From Acanthochlamys bracteata (Eukaryota > Streptophyta > Magnoliopsida > Pandanales > Velloziaceae), in NCBI GenBank assembly GCA_019914995.1, contig CM034127.1, positions 4,774,001-4,838,000 on the forward strand: a stretch of 64,000 bases of DNA, read 5' to 3'. This document shows, piece after piece, positions 24,101 through 35,176 of the stretch. Within the stretch, counting starts at the first letter, position 1, and every line of letters starts with the position of its first letter. Under the pieces are notes generated by a model, which was not told the origin of the DNA, did not search any database, and saw only the letters and a program-made list of their open reading frames with translations. Made by a program: the position numbers and the translations under genes.

Positions 24101-27100
24101 ATGTGGAAGCTCTAGTGTCAATTATTTTCTGAAAATAGGGACGTGGTCTTAGTATACCTTTTATTAAATCTTCTTGTAACACTTCCTCTTTCATCTTCAA
24201 TAGCATATGCTACAAAACATGTAGCAATTACAGCCAAATGTATAGACGCATTCAAGGAGCAGAATTAAGGTGAATAATGCACAAGTTGCCATTGCTTGGC
24301 TGCCCCTATTGCCCTTAATCTTCAATAGGAACTTACCTTCTCCTGAAAGTGGAGAAATCTTCTGTCCGATTGTGCAATGTTATTATTGATTCTGCTATCG
24401 GTTTGAACTATTTTCATCTTGTGAACCAGTTTCAACCTAGGTACCTGATGACAGAAAATTTTGTTTGATGTTGACAAAGCCAATTGCTTCATGTTATGAA
24501 ATTCCTGACTAAGCTAAGCATTGATGGAAATCTATTGCTTTGACTTCTTAGATACTTGTTTGTTATTGGATTTGATATATACAATTAAAAATATTCTCTC
24601 TTTGAGTACCTAGTCTGAAGTCAGTAGTTGCTTTGTGCAGTAATCTACATTTGATTTTCCTGATTTCTGAACTGCCCAAAAATCTACACATTGGCATTTT
24701 CTCATTAGCTTGTCATTTGTAGCTTTCTTCTGTATCTCCATTTGGCTTCTCTGTGCCTATCTTTATTGATTATCAGTATTTCTAAACCTTTGTTGATAAA
24801 CATAATTTATTTAGCAACTCATGGTGTGAGTGTTTAATACAAGTCATTACTCGCAGGTGTTCCATTACTCGCAGGACAGACGTAGATCAAATCCAAACAG
24901 ATACCATCATAATCCAGAGGCTACTCAACAAGAAAGCAAAGATAATACTGGGAGCAGTCAATCAGGCGCACGAAAGAGAAAACGATGTTTTGTTAACAGG
25001 CCATCAGAGCACGTAAAACATGATTCTGATGAACAAGAAATGAGTTCATGTCTTGCTGTTACCAATGAGGACCATGAAAGTCTTTCGCAAAATTATGAAA
25101 GGGGTAGTTATGTTACTGTGTCAGCTGACCATATGTTTGAGGGAGATGGAGAGAATCATGCCATCATCAGTAAGTGTGCTATTTCCTGCATGAAACCCAA
25201 GCGACTTAAAAAATTCATGTGGACTGATGATGCAGAGAGGTTTGTGTCAAGCTCTGGGCTTTCTTTGTAATGTCTTTCTGTTCGTTTTCCCAATACTAAG
25301 ATCTTATATCTCTCTTTAGGAAATTAGTGATGGAGTATGCAAGATACCGTGCAACCCATGGAGCAGGAGTTAACCGTGTTGATTGGGCATCCATTTCTCA
25401 ACTCCCAGCACATCCATCAACCTGCTGCAAAAGGATGAATATATTGAATAGTGATGACAACACAAGAAAAGCTGTAATGAGGCTATGTAACCTTCTTGGG
25501 GAACGTTATTCTAGGTTCCAAAAGAACTCATATAATAAAGAAGAAGGGCATGTCTCTGATTGTGGTTGTTCAGGAAATGGAAAAAAGAATGTCAACTCGC
25601 CTGATTGCTGTACTCGAAAAGTACAAGCTCTAGATGAGAATGTACCTGAATTATGTGTTGGGGGCTGGGATAACTTTGATGATCCAATTGTCAAGGCAGC
25701 TGTGGATGAAGTTCTTCAGTATAGACAAATGGTGAAGCTTGACAATGCCAAAAGATCTATTTCTGATCAAGAAAAGGAGTGGGCAGACTTTCATCCAACT
25801 GATAAGGTTATATTCATCATTTGTAATTTTTGAGCCTCATTATATGTTTTCCTTCATTTGGAACACCTTTCTGTCAGTTACATCTTGGGTTTCTAACTTT
25901 TATGATGTGATTTCATAGTTTAATGCGGGAGAGGAAAGTGCACTTCTGTCAAGCACTGGAGGTCAGGATGATCCCTGTCATAAATTGCAGAATTGTAGTG
26001 GCACAGTTCATTCATCTGGTAGAAATAGGTTGGGCTCGCATCATTTGCGCCTCAAACTCTTCAATAGCAGAGTGATCACCTTTAAAAGGCAAGTGTGTGA
26101 GTCAGTAGCAGTTGCCAATGCTGTTGAACTATTCAAGGTCGTTTTCCTAAATACGTCCCCAGCACCGGAAGTGCAGATTTCCTTGTCGAAGATGCTACGG
26201 TTATATTCTGACAGTGACCTGCTTGATGCTTTTAACTACTTAAAGGAGAAGGATTTCGTGGTAGGTATTCTGGTCTTGGAAACTTGCTATGTTATATAAT
26301 TGTTAGCCTCTACTATTTATCTAATTGGTTGATCTAGTCATTATACGATGTATGACATGTGGTTGCCACCATTTTGTGGTTTGACAACTATGACTTAGAC
26401 TATTCAGGTCTATCTAGTGATTCTGGATCATTATTCACATGTATGTAAATATGCCTGTCTGATCCTTTAAAACAAACTTAAGGTTCTCAATATGTGGGAT
26501 GACATAGAGCTTCTGAAACTTCTTGATTGATTTGTCTAGTCTGCGGTCCTCTTGTTGATTAATATGCAGTTTTTATGGAGGAAGGTTCTTGTTGATAGTG
26601 CTTCGATCTAGTTTTCTTGAAGTTGACTACTTTTACTTTCTCTTTCTCTCTTTTTTTCCCTTACTGTGGGCAGGTTATTGGGAATGGATCTAAACCATTC
26701 ATTCTCTCCCATAGGTTTGTGCGTAGTGCCTCTTCTTCTTCATTTCCACTAGATACAGGGAAAAGAGCTGCTAATATGTCAAATTGGCTTTATGAGAAAG
26801 AAAGTGATCTCCTGGACGTAGGAGTTGATCTTAATTCGGATTTACAATGTGGGGAGATTTTCCACCTATTTGCTCTTGTTTCTTCTGGAGAACTCTGCAT
26901 TTCACCATGTTTGCCAAGAAAAGGTGTTCACAAAGATAGTAATGGTAAGACTTTGAAACGAAAACATACTAAAGCCACGCCATCTGGCAAAAAGCTGAAG
27001 AAACTGAAGCTGTTAAAGCAGGCTGATGTTGATGCTTATCGGCACGGTAATCGCCGAGAAAAAGGTTTTCCTGGCATTAAGTTGGCCCTAAATCGGGTGA

Positions 27101-30100
27101 CAACTTCCCTTGTTCAGTGCCTATCAGGCATGGGTGGTCATGTTTTTCCTGTATGCGACCAGAGTCAGCGAGATCCCTTTGCGACAATAGAAGAGATGTC
27201 TCCTAAGGTGCTCACCAAGGATATGCCTTGGGATGGTATGTTTGCTTATGCAAAAGAAATTTCAGCCTCACTTCCATCTGACTGTCGCGAAACCCTCGCA
27301 TCACCAAAGCTCTTCATGTCTGTTTATTCTGCTATTTGTGAAGCTGGCGAACAAGGATTGACGCTGGATGAAATTTCTGAATTTTTGATCTTTGAAGGTG
27401 ATCTCTCTTTTATATGGAGTAGTCTCTTCAAATGTAGCAATTGCTTGTAGACTAAAATGTTGCTTTTGTATTCCAGGCTTAGAACTTGCGGAACTTGTTG
27501 TGAACACACTTGAAGTTTATAATTTTGCCCTTAAGGTACCTCACCGTGACTTAAAAGAAAGTACTTATTTGCTGTATTGCATTGAACAACTTCATGTTGC
27601 ATTGCCTTGAACACATTGACTTCCTAAGAACTAGAAAGTTTCACAATTTCTTCATTCACGGACTAGAAATTCCACTGTGGGATATTCTTTACTTCTTCAA
27701 TCTTGAAACATTTAGAACTTGAAGTTTAGATCAATGTTTCTTGACATTTTCTTTCCTAGTTCTTGCCTGTAATAACAGCTAATGTTCTGGTGGTAGCTTG
27801 TATCTTAGGAGTCATCAGCTTGCATGCTCAGACATAAGATAATCCTTGTCTGACTAAATCCAGCTTTTCAGGTTAGTGCATATGATTGTTGCCGAGTTGT
27901 CAATTCTCTATATAGATCGAAGTACAGAATCCCACGTCAAAGGAACGCTTGTAAGTCATCTTTCCATGTAAAGTTCACAGGCACGAGTGGTGAAACTTCT
28001 AAGGCAATGTTGAAGGAAAATTCTGTGAATCTTGCTACCATGAAAAATACTGAAGATGGCTGTGGCATGCTTTCCAATGAGACATTATCAGATCAGTTAA
28101 TAGAGCATGTGCCCTCTTTAGTTGGATCTGAGTCTGCTAAGAACAGGGAGGCTGTATCTGAAAAATCCATGCATGGGAATTCAGTTTCTGTAGAAGGTAT
28201 TGTTACCGAGCATAATGAATGTCAAAATACAAGAAATCAGTATGACTCTTTACCTATCCTTCCATGGATCAATGGAGATGGAACTACTAATACTGTCATG
28301 TATAAAGGTCTCACCCGTAGAGTGCTTGGGATAGTAATGCAGAATCCTGGTATATTGGAGGTACACCTCTTGTACTGATTTGTAAATCTCTCATACACAC
28401 TAATCTTTAAATGTTTTGAAACTCTGATGCGTCTCGAACCTGTGCATTTTCTCTAGAAAGGGGAGAAGATGAGCTTCTTCGATGAACCAAAGCATGAGAG
28501 CGTTAGCAACTCTTTTATATATTAGGTATAGAAATTAGTAAATGAATTCAAGACCAAGAAGCTGTCAACTTGAACTACTGCAGTTTGAAATCATCCAAAG
28601 GAGATATCATGGGCTTCTTTGAATTATGTTTTGAAACTCTGCTTTTCCCTTCTTATAGATAGTTAGGTTCTTAAGATTTCTTTGCTAACATATATATATA
28701 GAAAACTTCCAGTTTCTTTGAACATAGAAGACAAGCTCTGAACACTAAATGCCAATAAGTTAGATTGTGCATTTAGTTGACTTTTTAATCTTTTAAGTTG
28801 CTTTTATTGGCCTACTTTAGCATTGACTTTCTACCTTAATACAATGGCAGGATGGCATCATACGTCGAATGGAGGCTTTGAATCCTCAGGTATGCTATTT
28901 CCTATTGGAAAGAGATGCATTTTAAATTAAACACTAATAGAATGTCCTTTTATACCTTAGGCTTTATTTTGATAGGCTTATTTAAAGAGTGTTATTTCCA
29001 ATAAGAGCTTATCGTCAAAGCCCTTATACGATAAGAGCTTTCTGTATAAGCTTTATAGTGTTTAATTCATCTTTCTTGAAATTGCGTCTACTGCTGTGTT
29101 GGTCTTTAAATATAATTAATATTAATAATTTTAGGGGTATATTTGTCTCATAATTTACTCTGAAAGTCCCTCCTTTTTTACTTTTTCCCAAACGATAAAT
29201 AGATCTCATTAATGAGAACATGAGGTACAATCTACAGCAAGCATTGGCTCCAACTAATGCATTACATCTCCAAGCCATGCAGATGGAATTGTACAACTTA
29301 ATCCATATCTCTCTGCAGTATGAGCACAAGCATTACAGCTTCTAAGCACATGACTACATTCTTTAACTCGGAAATCACACTAAAAAGTGCATGTCTTGCA
29401 ACAAAGCTGGAATTCCTGGCATCATATGTTCTGTCAAATGGCTTTTATAATTTGTAGACAATTGTTCCCGGTCATAATATCGCTAATCTCACTTCAAAGC
29501 AGTATTTTAAACCTTCTCTAATCGTGTGTGCTTTGACACTAAGGATAGATGAAATACTTATAAAGAGCCTCCTTTATAAGTTTTTTTTTAAAACTTATTT
29601 TAATAAGCTTTAATTTGGAGCTTATCAAAATTATTCTTGTTCTTTTGCTTATTTCAAATGTTTAAGCAAATTCATAAAATGATCCAAGCGCCATTTTATG
29701 AGTCAAAGAAGCTTAGCTGGAAAACATCTTATAAGACTTTGAATAAGCAAATCCAAATGAAGCCCTAATAATATCCATCTACTCGCCCTTAGTACTAACT
29801 TTAGCATCAAATCTGATGCTAGAAGCACAAAGTAGCTTCTTTTCTTGCCCCTGACAGAAATATAGGGATTCTGCAATACCCCTTTGCTACCTTTTCCATC
29901 CTTTTTTAAACTAAAAATTTTCTACAGAGCTGCAGGAAATTGTTGGAGATGTTACTTGTGGATAAGCACATTACTGTGAGGACAATGTTCCAGATAGCTG
30001 CTGCTTCTCCTCCAACAACACTGGCTAGTCTCTTTGGGTCAAAGTTTATGAAACCACAGCCAGCTTTGAGAAGGCATTTTTTTGCCAACCCAATGAGTGC

Positions 30101-30113
30101 ATACTTGCTTTAG
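15148..30113 (+). CDS. B-block-binding subunit of transcription factor IIIC (GTF3C1/TFC3-like)
   Basis: Largest TFIIIC subunit, which binds the B box of tRNA promoters for RNA polymerase III. Exons: 15148-15524, 16110-16518, 16605-16676, 16793-16855, 18998-19210, 20237-20815, 21692-22429, 22734-23003, 23605-23760, 24857-25239, 25320-25806, 25919-26260, 26674-27397, 27477-27535, 27872-28360, 28851-28889, 29928-30113. All are GT-AG and frame-consistent, giving about 1,861 residues, usual for plant homologues. Start MDSIVCAALEEI matches the family. The B-block winged helix is at about 126-170 (TTGVTQSELAKEFGINGNNM). Later winged-helix-like parts include VAKRLGINAKKLYNRI. A Myb-like stretch spans the exon 10/11 junction (FMWTDDAER, then VDWASISQLPAHPSTC). 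A Lys-rich patch (KRKHTKATPSGKKLKKLKLL) lies in exon 13 and the conserved C terminus ends SAYLL. Introns 4, 9 and 16 carry repeats. Confidence 0.93.
16856..18997. other. Large intron 4 of the TFIIIC gene
   Basis: 2.1 kb without coding signal. The 18.4-18.85 kb part has repeated AGCACTTT/AAAGTACTT-type words and a GGGTGTTTGATTTG motif, like the ends of small hAT-type MITEs, but no clean terminal repeats could be paired. The rest shows nothing recognisable. Confidence 0.4.
23939..24264. repeat. 163-bp tandem duplication in TFIIIC intron 9
   Basis: Two contiguous units (about 23939-24101 and 24102-24264) share AAGCTCTAGT, AGTATACCTTTTATTAA, CTTCTTGTAACACTTCCTCT, AATAGCATATGCTACAAAAC and GCATTCAAGGAGCA at a constant offset of 163 bp, with scattered substitutions and small indels. 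No protein is implied. Confidence 0.85.
24845..24874 (+). promoter_or_regulatory. Duplicated splice acceptor of TFIIIC exon 10
   Basis: CATTACTCGCAG occurs at 24845-24856 and again at 24863-24874, 18 bp apart. Either CAG can serve as acceptor and both keep the frame; use of the second would drop six residues (VFHYSQ). The upstream acceptor was used in the model. Confidence 0.5.
28959..29766. mobile_element. Non-autonomous DNA transposon in TFIIIC intron 16
   Basis: The left end TTAGGCTTTATTTTGATAGG and the complement of the right end, TTAGGGCTTCATTTGGATTT, form terminal inverted repeats of about 24 bp (both continue to GCTTA). Subterminal AAGCTT/CTTATAAG words recur. The 0.8-kb interior has no transposase-like ORF. 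The target duplication is not clear, so the superfamily is left open. Confidence 0.6.
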
Positions 30114-32123
30114 AGAGTGACAGCCTTTCCATGTATAATGCCAAGCATCGTCCTCTGCATATTTTACCATTATAATGCAAGATTTAATCAAGGTGGTGAT
30201 CATATCCTTGCAATTCAAGAGCACAATAAAGATCATGTTTTGTTATGAAGGTAATGCATTTGTTGGTCTTCTAATTTTGTTGCTTACAGAATGTTGTGCA
30301 TGAAGAATCAGCTCTGCTCTTGACCAAACGGGATTCCAGATATTCTTTGGGATAATGATACCTAAAGACTGTGTGAGGCTTTAGTGCCGGTATTCCTTGT
30401 TCTGCTATTTCCCTAGGTCGGTGTTTGTAAATAGGGTTAAGCAAGCAAATTGCGCCTTCTAGCTGAGAAGATGCAAGAATGCTTGAGCTTGGACAAGTAT
30501 GCATCTGTAAATGGAAATCGAGTGTACATAGGATTCTTAAAACCTTAGTAGTAGCGGCCCTAGGGATATATGTAACATCTGGAAAAAGCTGCTGTAAAAT
30601 TGTATATAACAGCACAAGTTTCCACCTGTTTATACACGACATTTGCAGGTCTTTTTGTATCAATTACGTCTACCTGTGCGTCTGATTCATGGACTTGTGC
30701 TGAAACTCTTCCGTTTTTGTAAAATTTGTGCCCAAGTTGCAACTTAATAGATTGATAAAAAAGATTACAAGGAAAATGAATGTCTTAAGTTTTGCTGATG
30801 GAAAATACTTTACGGCACATTTTTGTTCTAGACCGCTACTTTGAGTTGATTTAATGATTTTGCGTTGGATCGTACTGTGATTTATTTATATTGAGGTATG
30901 TGCTGTCTTTTGATCTAGATGCGATAACAAGTAGGTGAGATGCATGGCGTAGATAAAATCTGCATGTTCTATTTCAATTTTAGCTATTTCGATATTGACG
31001 TTTACCTGCTTACAGTGTAGGGGTGGTAATATATAATCCGATCCGAAATCGATCTATTTAATTAAGGTTAGAATTTTTAGAAATTTGATCCTTATATATA
31101 TATGGGTTAGATTAGGATTGAGCCTGTTATTAAATAGATCAATTTGAATTAATTCAAAATTAATCCACCAATCCGAATTATCATATTTTAAAAAAATAAT
31201 ATTTGATTTTTTTATATTAAAATATTGATAATAAAAATAATTAATAATAATAATTTATAAATTATTAAATTATATGGTATTTATAATTAATTATTATTTT
31301 TATATTTTAGTAAGATAGTGTAAGATGAGAATTATAATATTATTAAAAGTATTACTATATAAGTATTTTTGTAATTACGAATTTAGATTTTGTATAAAAA
31401 TTTTAACAAATATTTTGTTAGACAGCTATGTTTATCAAAATTTTTATCGAAATTATTAGAATATATTTGTAATCATAAAATTTTAGCTGTCACCACATAT
31501 TTTTAAAAATAAAAATAAAAATAAATTTTTTTGAAATATTTTAAGGACTGATGAAGATACTAAAGAATGTATATTTTGACAAAAATATGCACTATATCTC
31601 GTCATTAAGAACATCGTGCGCTTTCATTACGACTGATCTTATAATTTTGCTAAATTTTAAAAATATAAAATAAAAATTTAATAATTTTAATTATTAAATA
31701 GGTCGATTCGAATTTGATCCGGTTATTAATAGATTGAGTTAGGGTTAGACAATTTTGATCCGTATAACTTTATAGATTGGATTAGAATTGAACGAATTTG
31801 ATCCGGTTATTAAATGGATCGATCGAAATCGAGGACTAACTCAAATTGCCATCCCTATTATAATTTTATATGTAAATTTCTGATGGACAATGTCTATCTT
31901 TTTAGAGCATGCAGACGTTGCGTGGAAGTATGTGATATATACCTTAATATTTTCCTTTGCTATTTTTTACATTTCAAGAGAGCCCCAGAGATTGTGAAAT
32001 CAAATTATTGTGAATGAACACTGCCAAATAACAAAACCAACAGTATTCTTTAGCGGCCTGATCTTGTAAATTCTTCACATATATTCTGCCTCCGTTGTTT
32101 TCTTCTTCTTTTTAAGTCGATGC
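30114..32123. other. Intergenic region: TFIIIC 3' UTR, hAT-like element, PPR promoter
   Basis: The first several hundred bases probably include the TFIIIC 3' UTR. 31019-31856 is a transposon relic described separately. About 260 bp of AT-rich sequence precede the PPR start. No further coding region recognised. Confidence 0.5.
31019..31856. mobile_element. hAT-like non-autonomous element (838 bp)
   Basis: Ends AGGGGTGGTAAT and (complement) AGGGATGGCAAT match the ends of the 57855-58408 element. The two also share subterminal text (TTAATTATTAAATAGGTCGA, CGAATTTGATCC). Flanking octamers TTACAGTG and TTATAATT agree at 5 of 8 positions, consistent with a decayed 8-bp target duplication. No transposase ORF. 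Confidence 0.65.
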
Positions 32124-32212
32124 ATGGAATCTCAACTATCCCAACCTTCAGATTCCGGCAAGCCAAAAAACGTTCCAGCTTCCGCCGGCGAAATTGTTTC
32201 TCTCATTACTAA
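32120..32212 (+). promoter_or_regulatory. Upstream ORF overlapping the PPR start codon
   Basis: An ATG at 32120, four bases before the PPR ATG at 32124 and in another frame, opens a 30-codon reading frame ending at TAA 32210-32212. The PPR ATG has a G at +4, the upstream one a C, so leaky scanning could favour the PPR frame. Only relevant if the transcript starts upstream of 32120. Confidence 0.35.
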
Positions 32213-33893
32213 CCAGCGATGGTCACAGCTCAAACTCCTTCTCTCTTCTTCTTTCTCTCCTCCAACTGTTCTCTCTCTCCTTCTCAGCTCTTCTTCTTCT
32301 TCTTCTTCTCTACCTTCTCCTTCTCTGCTTCTCGTCGCCGCCGTTCGCTTCGTTCAATGGTCTTCACCAACTTCTCACCCGCTCTCTCTTCTCTGTCGTC
32401 TTCTCCACTCTCTCGTTTCTTCTCGCAACTTCTCTTTACTTCGCTCTCTCCTTCAATCAATCACTCCACTCCATTCCCCTTCTTCTCTTCTCCACTCGAT
32501 CTCGATCTCTTCAAATTCTCATTCAAGTTCTTCTTTAATCGCAGACATGGCGTTACTATCTTATTCCAAGCATAAAAGTCTCAATTTTGCACTTGAGTTC
32601 TTCTTTCGGTGTGGAGATTATCGTTACAGATTGTCTTCTCTTTCCGTTAATCCTCTTCTTGCCCTGATTGCTCGAAGAAATCTACCTGATGATATTTCCC
32701 AGGTTTATTCTTGTTTGATCCGTCGGAAAATTGAACCCAATGTTGTAACTTTCAATACTGTTATTAGTGGGTTTTGTAAGGCAGGGAGGATTCGGAAAGC
32801 AGAAGATGTTTTGGGTGATATGAGATCTTGGGGTTTATCGCCGACGGTTGTTACTTATAACACCTTGATTGATGGGCATTGCAAATCTAGTCTGCCAGCG
32901 AAGATGTACAATGCTGATGTTGTTCTTAAAAAGATGGTTGCTGATGAAGTGATTCCCAATGTGGTTACTTTTAACACTTTGATCGACGGGTACTGCAAGG
33001 ACGAGAATGTCGCCGCTGCGGTTAGGATTTTTTGTGAATTGAAGAAGCAGGGTTCTTCAAAGGCGAATGTGGTTACGTATAACTCATTGATAAGCGGGTT
33101 TTGTGGAGAGGGAAAGGTTGAAGAAGCTGTCGGGTTAGTGAAGGAGATGGAGGAGTGTGGTCTGGTACCGAACGTTATGACTTTGAATGGAATTGTTAAC
33201 GGGTATTGTAAGATGGGATTGATGGTTGAGGCTGAGAAGGTGTTCGATGAAATGTCAAAGAGGAAGTTGGTTCCTAGTGTTGTTACTTATAATACTTTGA
33301 TTGATGGGTACTGTCGGTGCGGTCAGATAGATACTGCAATCAGGTTGAAAAGTTCGATGTGGAATAAAGGAATTGCTCCTGACGTCTCCACCTATAACTG
33401 CTTGATATTGGGATTCTGTAGAAACGGTGGCGCGAAGGCTGCAAAACAAGTTCTTGATGAGATGACGCAGAATGGTGTGAGGGCTGATCTTGTGACTTAC
33501 AATGAACTGATTGCTGCTCTTTGTAACGAAGGCGAGCTAGGAAAGGCTGTTAAGCTCTTCGATGAGATGGGCGATGCAGGAGTCGAGCCTAGTCATGTGA
33601 CTTACAACACTTTGCTAGATGGATTCTGTAAAAAGGGAAACTTCAGAGCTGCATTAAATATGAAGGGGAGGATGGTTAAGGATGCTAAACGCCCGAACGT
33701 TGTCACGTACAATGTGCTTATCAAGTGTTTGTGTGGCAAAGGTAAATTGCCGGATGCGAATGCCCTCTTGAATGAGATGTTGGAGAAAGGTCTGGTTCCC
33801 AACAGGATCACGTACGATATTATTAAGGAACAAATGCTCCAAAGGGGGTACATCCCTGATATAGATGGCCACATATGTAGTAATATGACTTAA
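32124..33893 (+). CDS. P-class PPR protein, At1g09820-like
   Basis: Intronless 589-residue PPR protein. Its C terminus (EKGLVPNRITYDIIKEQM, then GYIPDIDGH) and the KMYNADVVLKKM segment match what I recall of Arabidopsis At1g09820. Residues about 1-150 are Ser/Leu-rich and low in complexity (a TCT/TTC-repeat-coded Ser run at 58-64), probably including an organelle presequence. About eleven tandem PPR motifs run from about residue 190 to 575, each with a VVTYNTLIDGYC-type first helix. P-class proteins without E or DYW extensions generally stabilise or process organelle transcripts; the RNA target is unknown. The frame is intact, in contrast to the PPR gene at the window start. Confidence 0.9.
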   Translation: MESQLSQPSDSGKPKNVPASAGEIVSLITNQRWSQLKLLLSSSFSPPTVLSLLLSSSSSSSSLPSPSLLLVAAVRFVQWSSPTSHPLSLLCRLLHSLVSSRNFSLLRSLLQSITPLHSPSSLLHSISISSNSHSSSSLIADMALLSYSKHKSLNFALEFFFRCGDYRYRLSSLSVNPLLALIARRNLPDDISQVYSCLIRRKIEPNVVTFNTVISGFCKAGRIRKAEDVLGDMRSWGLSPTVVTYNTLIDGHCKSSLPAKMYNADVVLKKMVADEVIPNVVTFNTLIDGYCKDENVAAAVRIFCELKKQGSSKANVVTYNSLISGFCGEGKVEEAVGLVKEMEECGLVPNVMTLNGIVNGYCKMGLMVEAEKVFDEMSKRKLVPSVVTYNTLIDGYCRCGQIDTAIRLKSSMWNKGIAPDVSTYNCLILGFCRNGGAKAAKQVLDEMTQNGVRADLVTYNELIAALCNEGELGKAVKLFDEMGDAGVEPSHVTYNTLLDGFCKKGNFRAALNMKGRMVKDAKRPNVVTYNVLIKCLCGKGKLPDANALLNEMLEKGLVPNRITYDIIKEQMLQRGYIPDIDGHICSNMT

Positions 33894-35176
33894 GCGCGTT
33901 GAAATATCAGGAATGTTTTCTACCACCTGAACTAGGTAAATAGTTTTTTTTAAAAAAATGTATGTATTCTTTATGTTCTCAAATGCAATTTTGGGCTTGT
34001 TTAGTTTTTTGAAGATGAGTTTTTTGAAAATGATTATGGGAGCAAATTTATAAAAATAAATATGTGTCGGGAAAGGGGCACCTTACCCTAACATCTTAAT
34101 AGCACCACCTTCCAAAAAGGTGCGTAAAAGATTTTAATATAATTTTTATATTAGATATGAAATAATATGAGTTATAAATACAATAATAAATTTTAAAATT
34201 AGTTGGGCTACAAATTAATTTTCATTAATTTTTTTGATCAAAATGATATAACAAAAAAAAAAGCATCTTTATCAAATTTTATTATTTATATCATTTGATT
34301 AAAAGTCGGATAGAGATTGGTTCTTATTACGATTGCGTTAAAATTTTATCAGTATTCCTTTAACTAATAATTTTTTATATCTAACAGTAGAGATTAAATT
34401 TGAAACTCTAAATATAAAACGGGTGTCCCTAAAATTGGGATGCTCTTATCTCCATCCAATAAATATAGAAACTTATTTAGAATTCAATTTTAGTAAAAAA
34501 AATTAAGTTAATGATAAAGTAAAACATGACAAAAAAGACAGAAATATCTTACCCAATCTATACACCATAATGACATATTTCAATTCTCATCGAACTTTAC
34601 TTTTTCTTTCTAAAATTTAGATTTAATACTTAACGTACTTCAATTACTACTATAAACTTCACATTCACATTCACATTGAATTCTACTTTCATTAGAATTT
34701 TATTTTAAATTTTACTTCACGTATTCTAATTGTCATTTCGAATTCTATTTTTACGAAACTCTATTTTTTAGTAAATTTTATTTTTATGAATTTACTTCCT
34801 TGAAGTTCATTTTAATGTTATTAAAACACGCTCTAAATCAAAATCAAAGAGATCATAGACTCTTGGGCCAGACCATTTACTTTGCTCAGTGCCCAGGAAT
34901 AGTATGTATAAGACAGGAATATATCAATTCGATGCTTCGTGCCCAGGCCAGTGTAAGCCCAGAATATAGACTCTTAGGCCAGACCATTTACTTTGCGGCC
35001 CCAAGCTAGATTGTTAATTAATTAATTAACATTTAACGTTTAATTAAATATTATAATCATGACTAGTAAAAGTAAATAAACAATTTCCTTCGTCTGCGAG
35101 ATGGATTGATCAGCGATTCTTCTTTTTCTGCGAGATCTCGTTGTTTCTGATTGATTCGAAATCATTGAAAGAGAAA
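33894..35176. other. Intergenic region with promoter of the ARF-GAP gene
   Basis: AT-rich spacer without a supported gene. Notable contents are a 112-bp-spaced direct repeat (34855-35000), a TTAATTAATTAATTAA palindrome near 35016, and the 5' UTR of the ARF-GAP gene just before 35177. A CTTGTTTAGTTTTTTGAAG motif near 33998 resembles MITE ends, but no partner end was found. Confidence 0.45.
34855..35000 (+). repeat. Direct repeat in the ARF-GAP upstream region
   Basis: ATAGACTCTTGGGCCAGACC (from about 34856) and ATAGACTCTTAGGCCAGACC (from about 34968), both followed by ATTTACTTTGC, are spaced about 112 bp. A second pair (GTGCCCAGG) lies between them. This is a partial tandem duplication just upstream of the transcription unit. 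Confidence 0.75.

Noticed and set aside
23949-24206. 85-codon minus-strand frame with an internal repeat
   Set aside because: The repeat comes from the 163-bp DNA duplication in an intron; no family resemblance.
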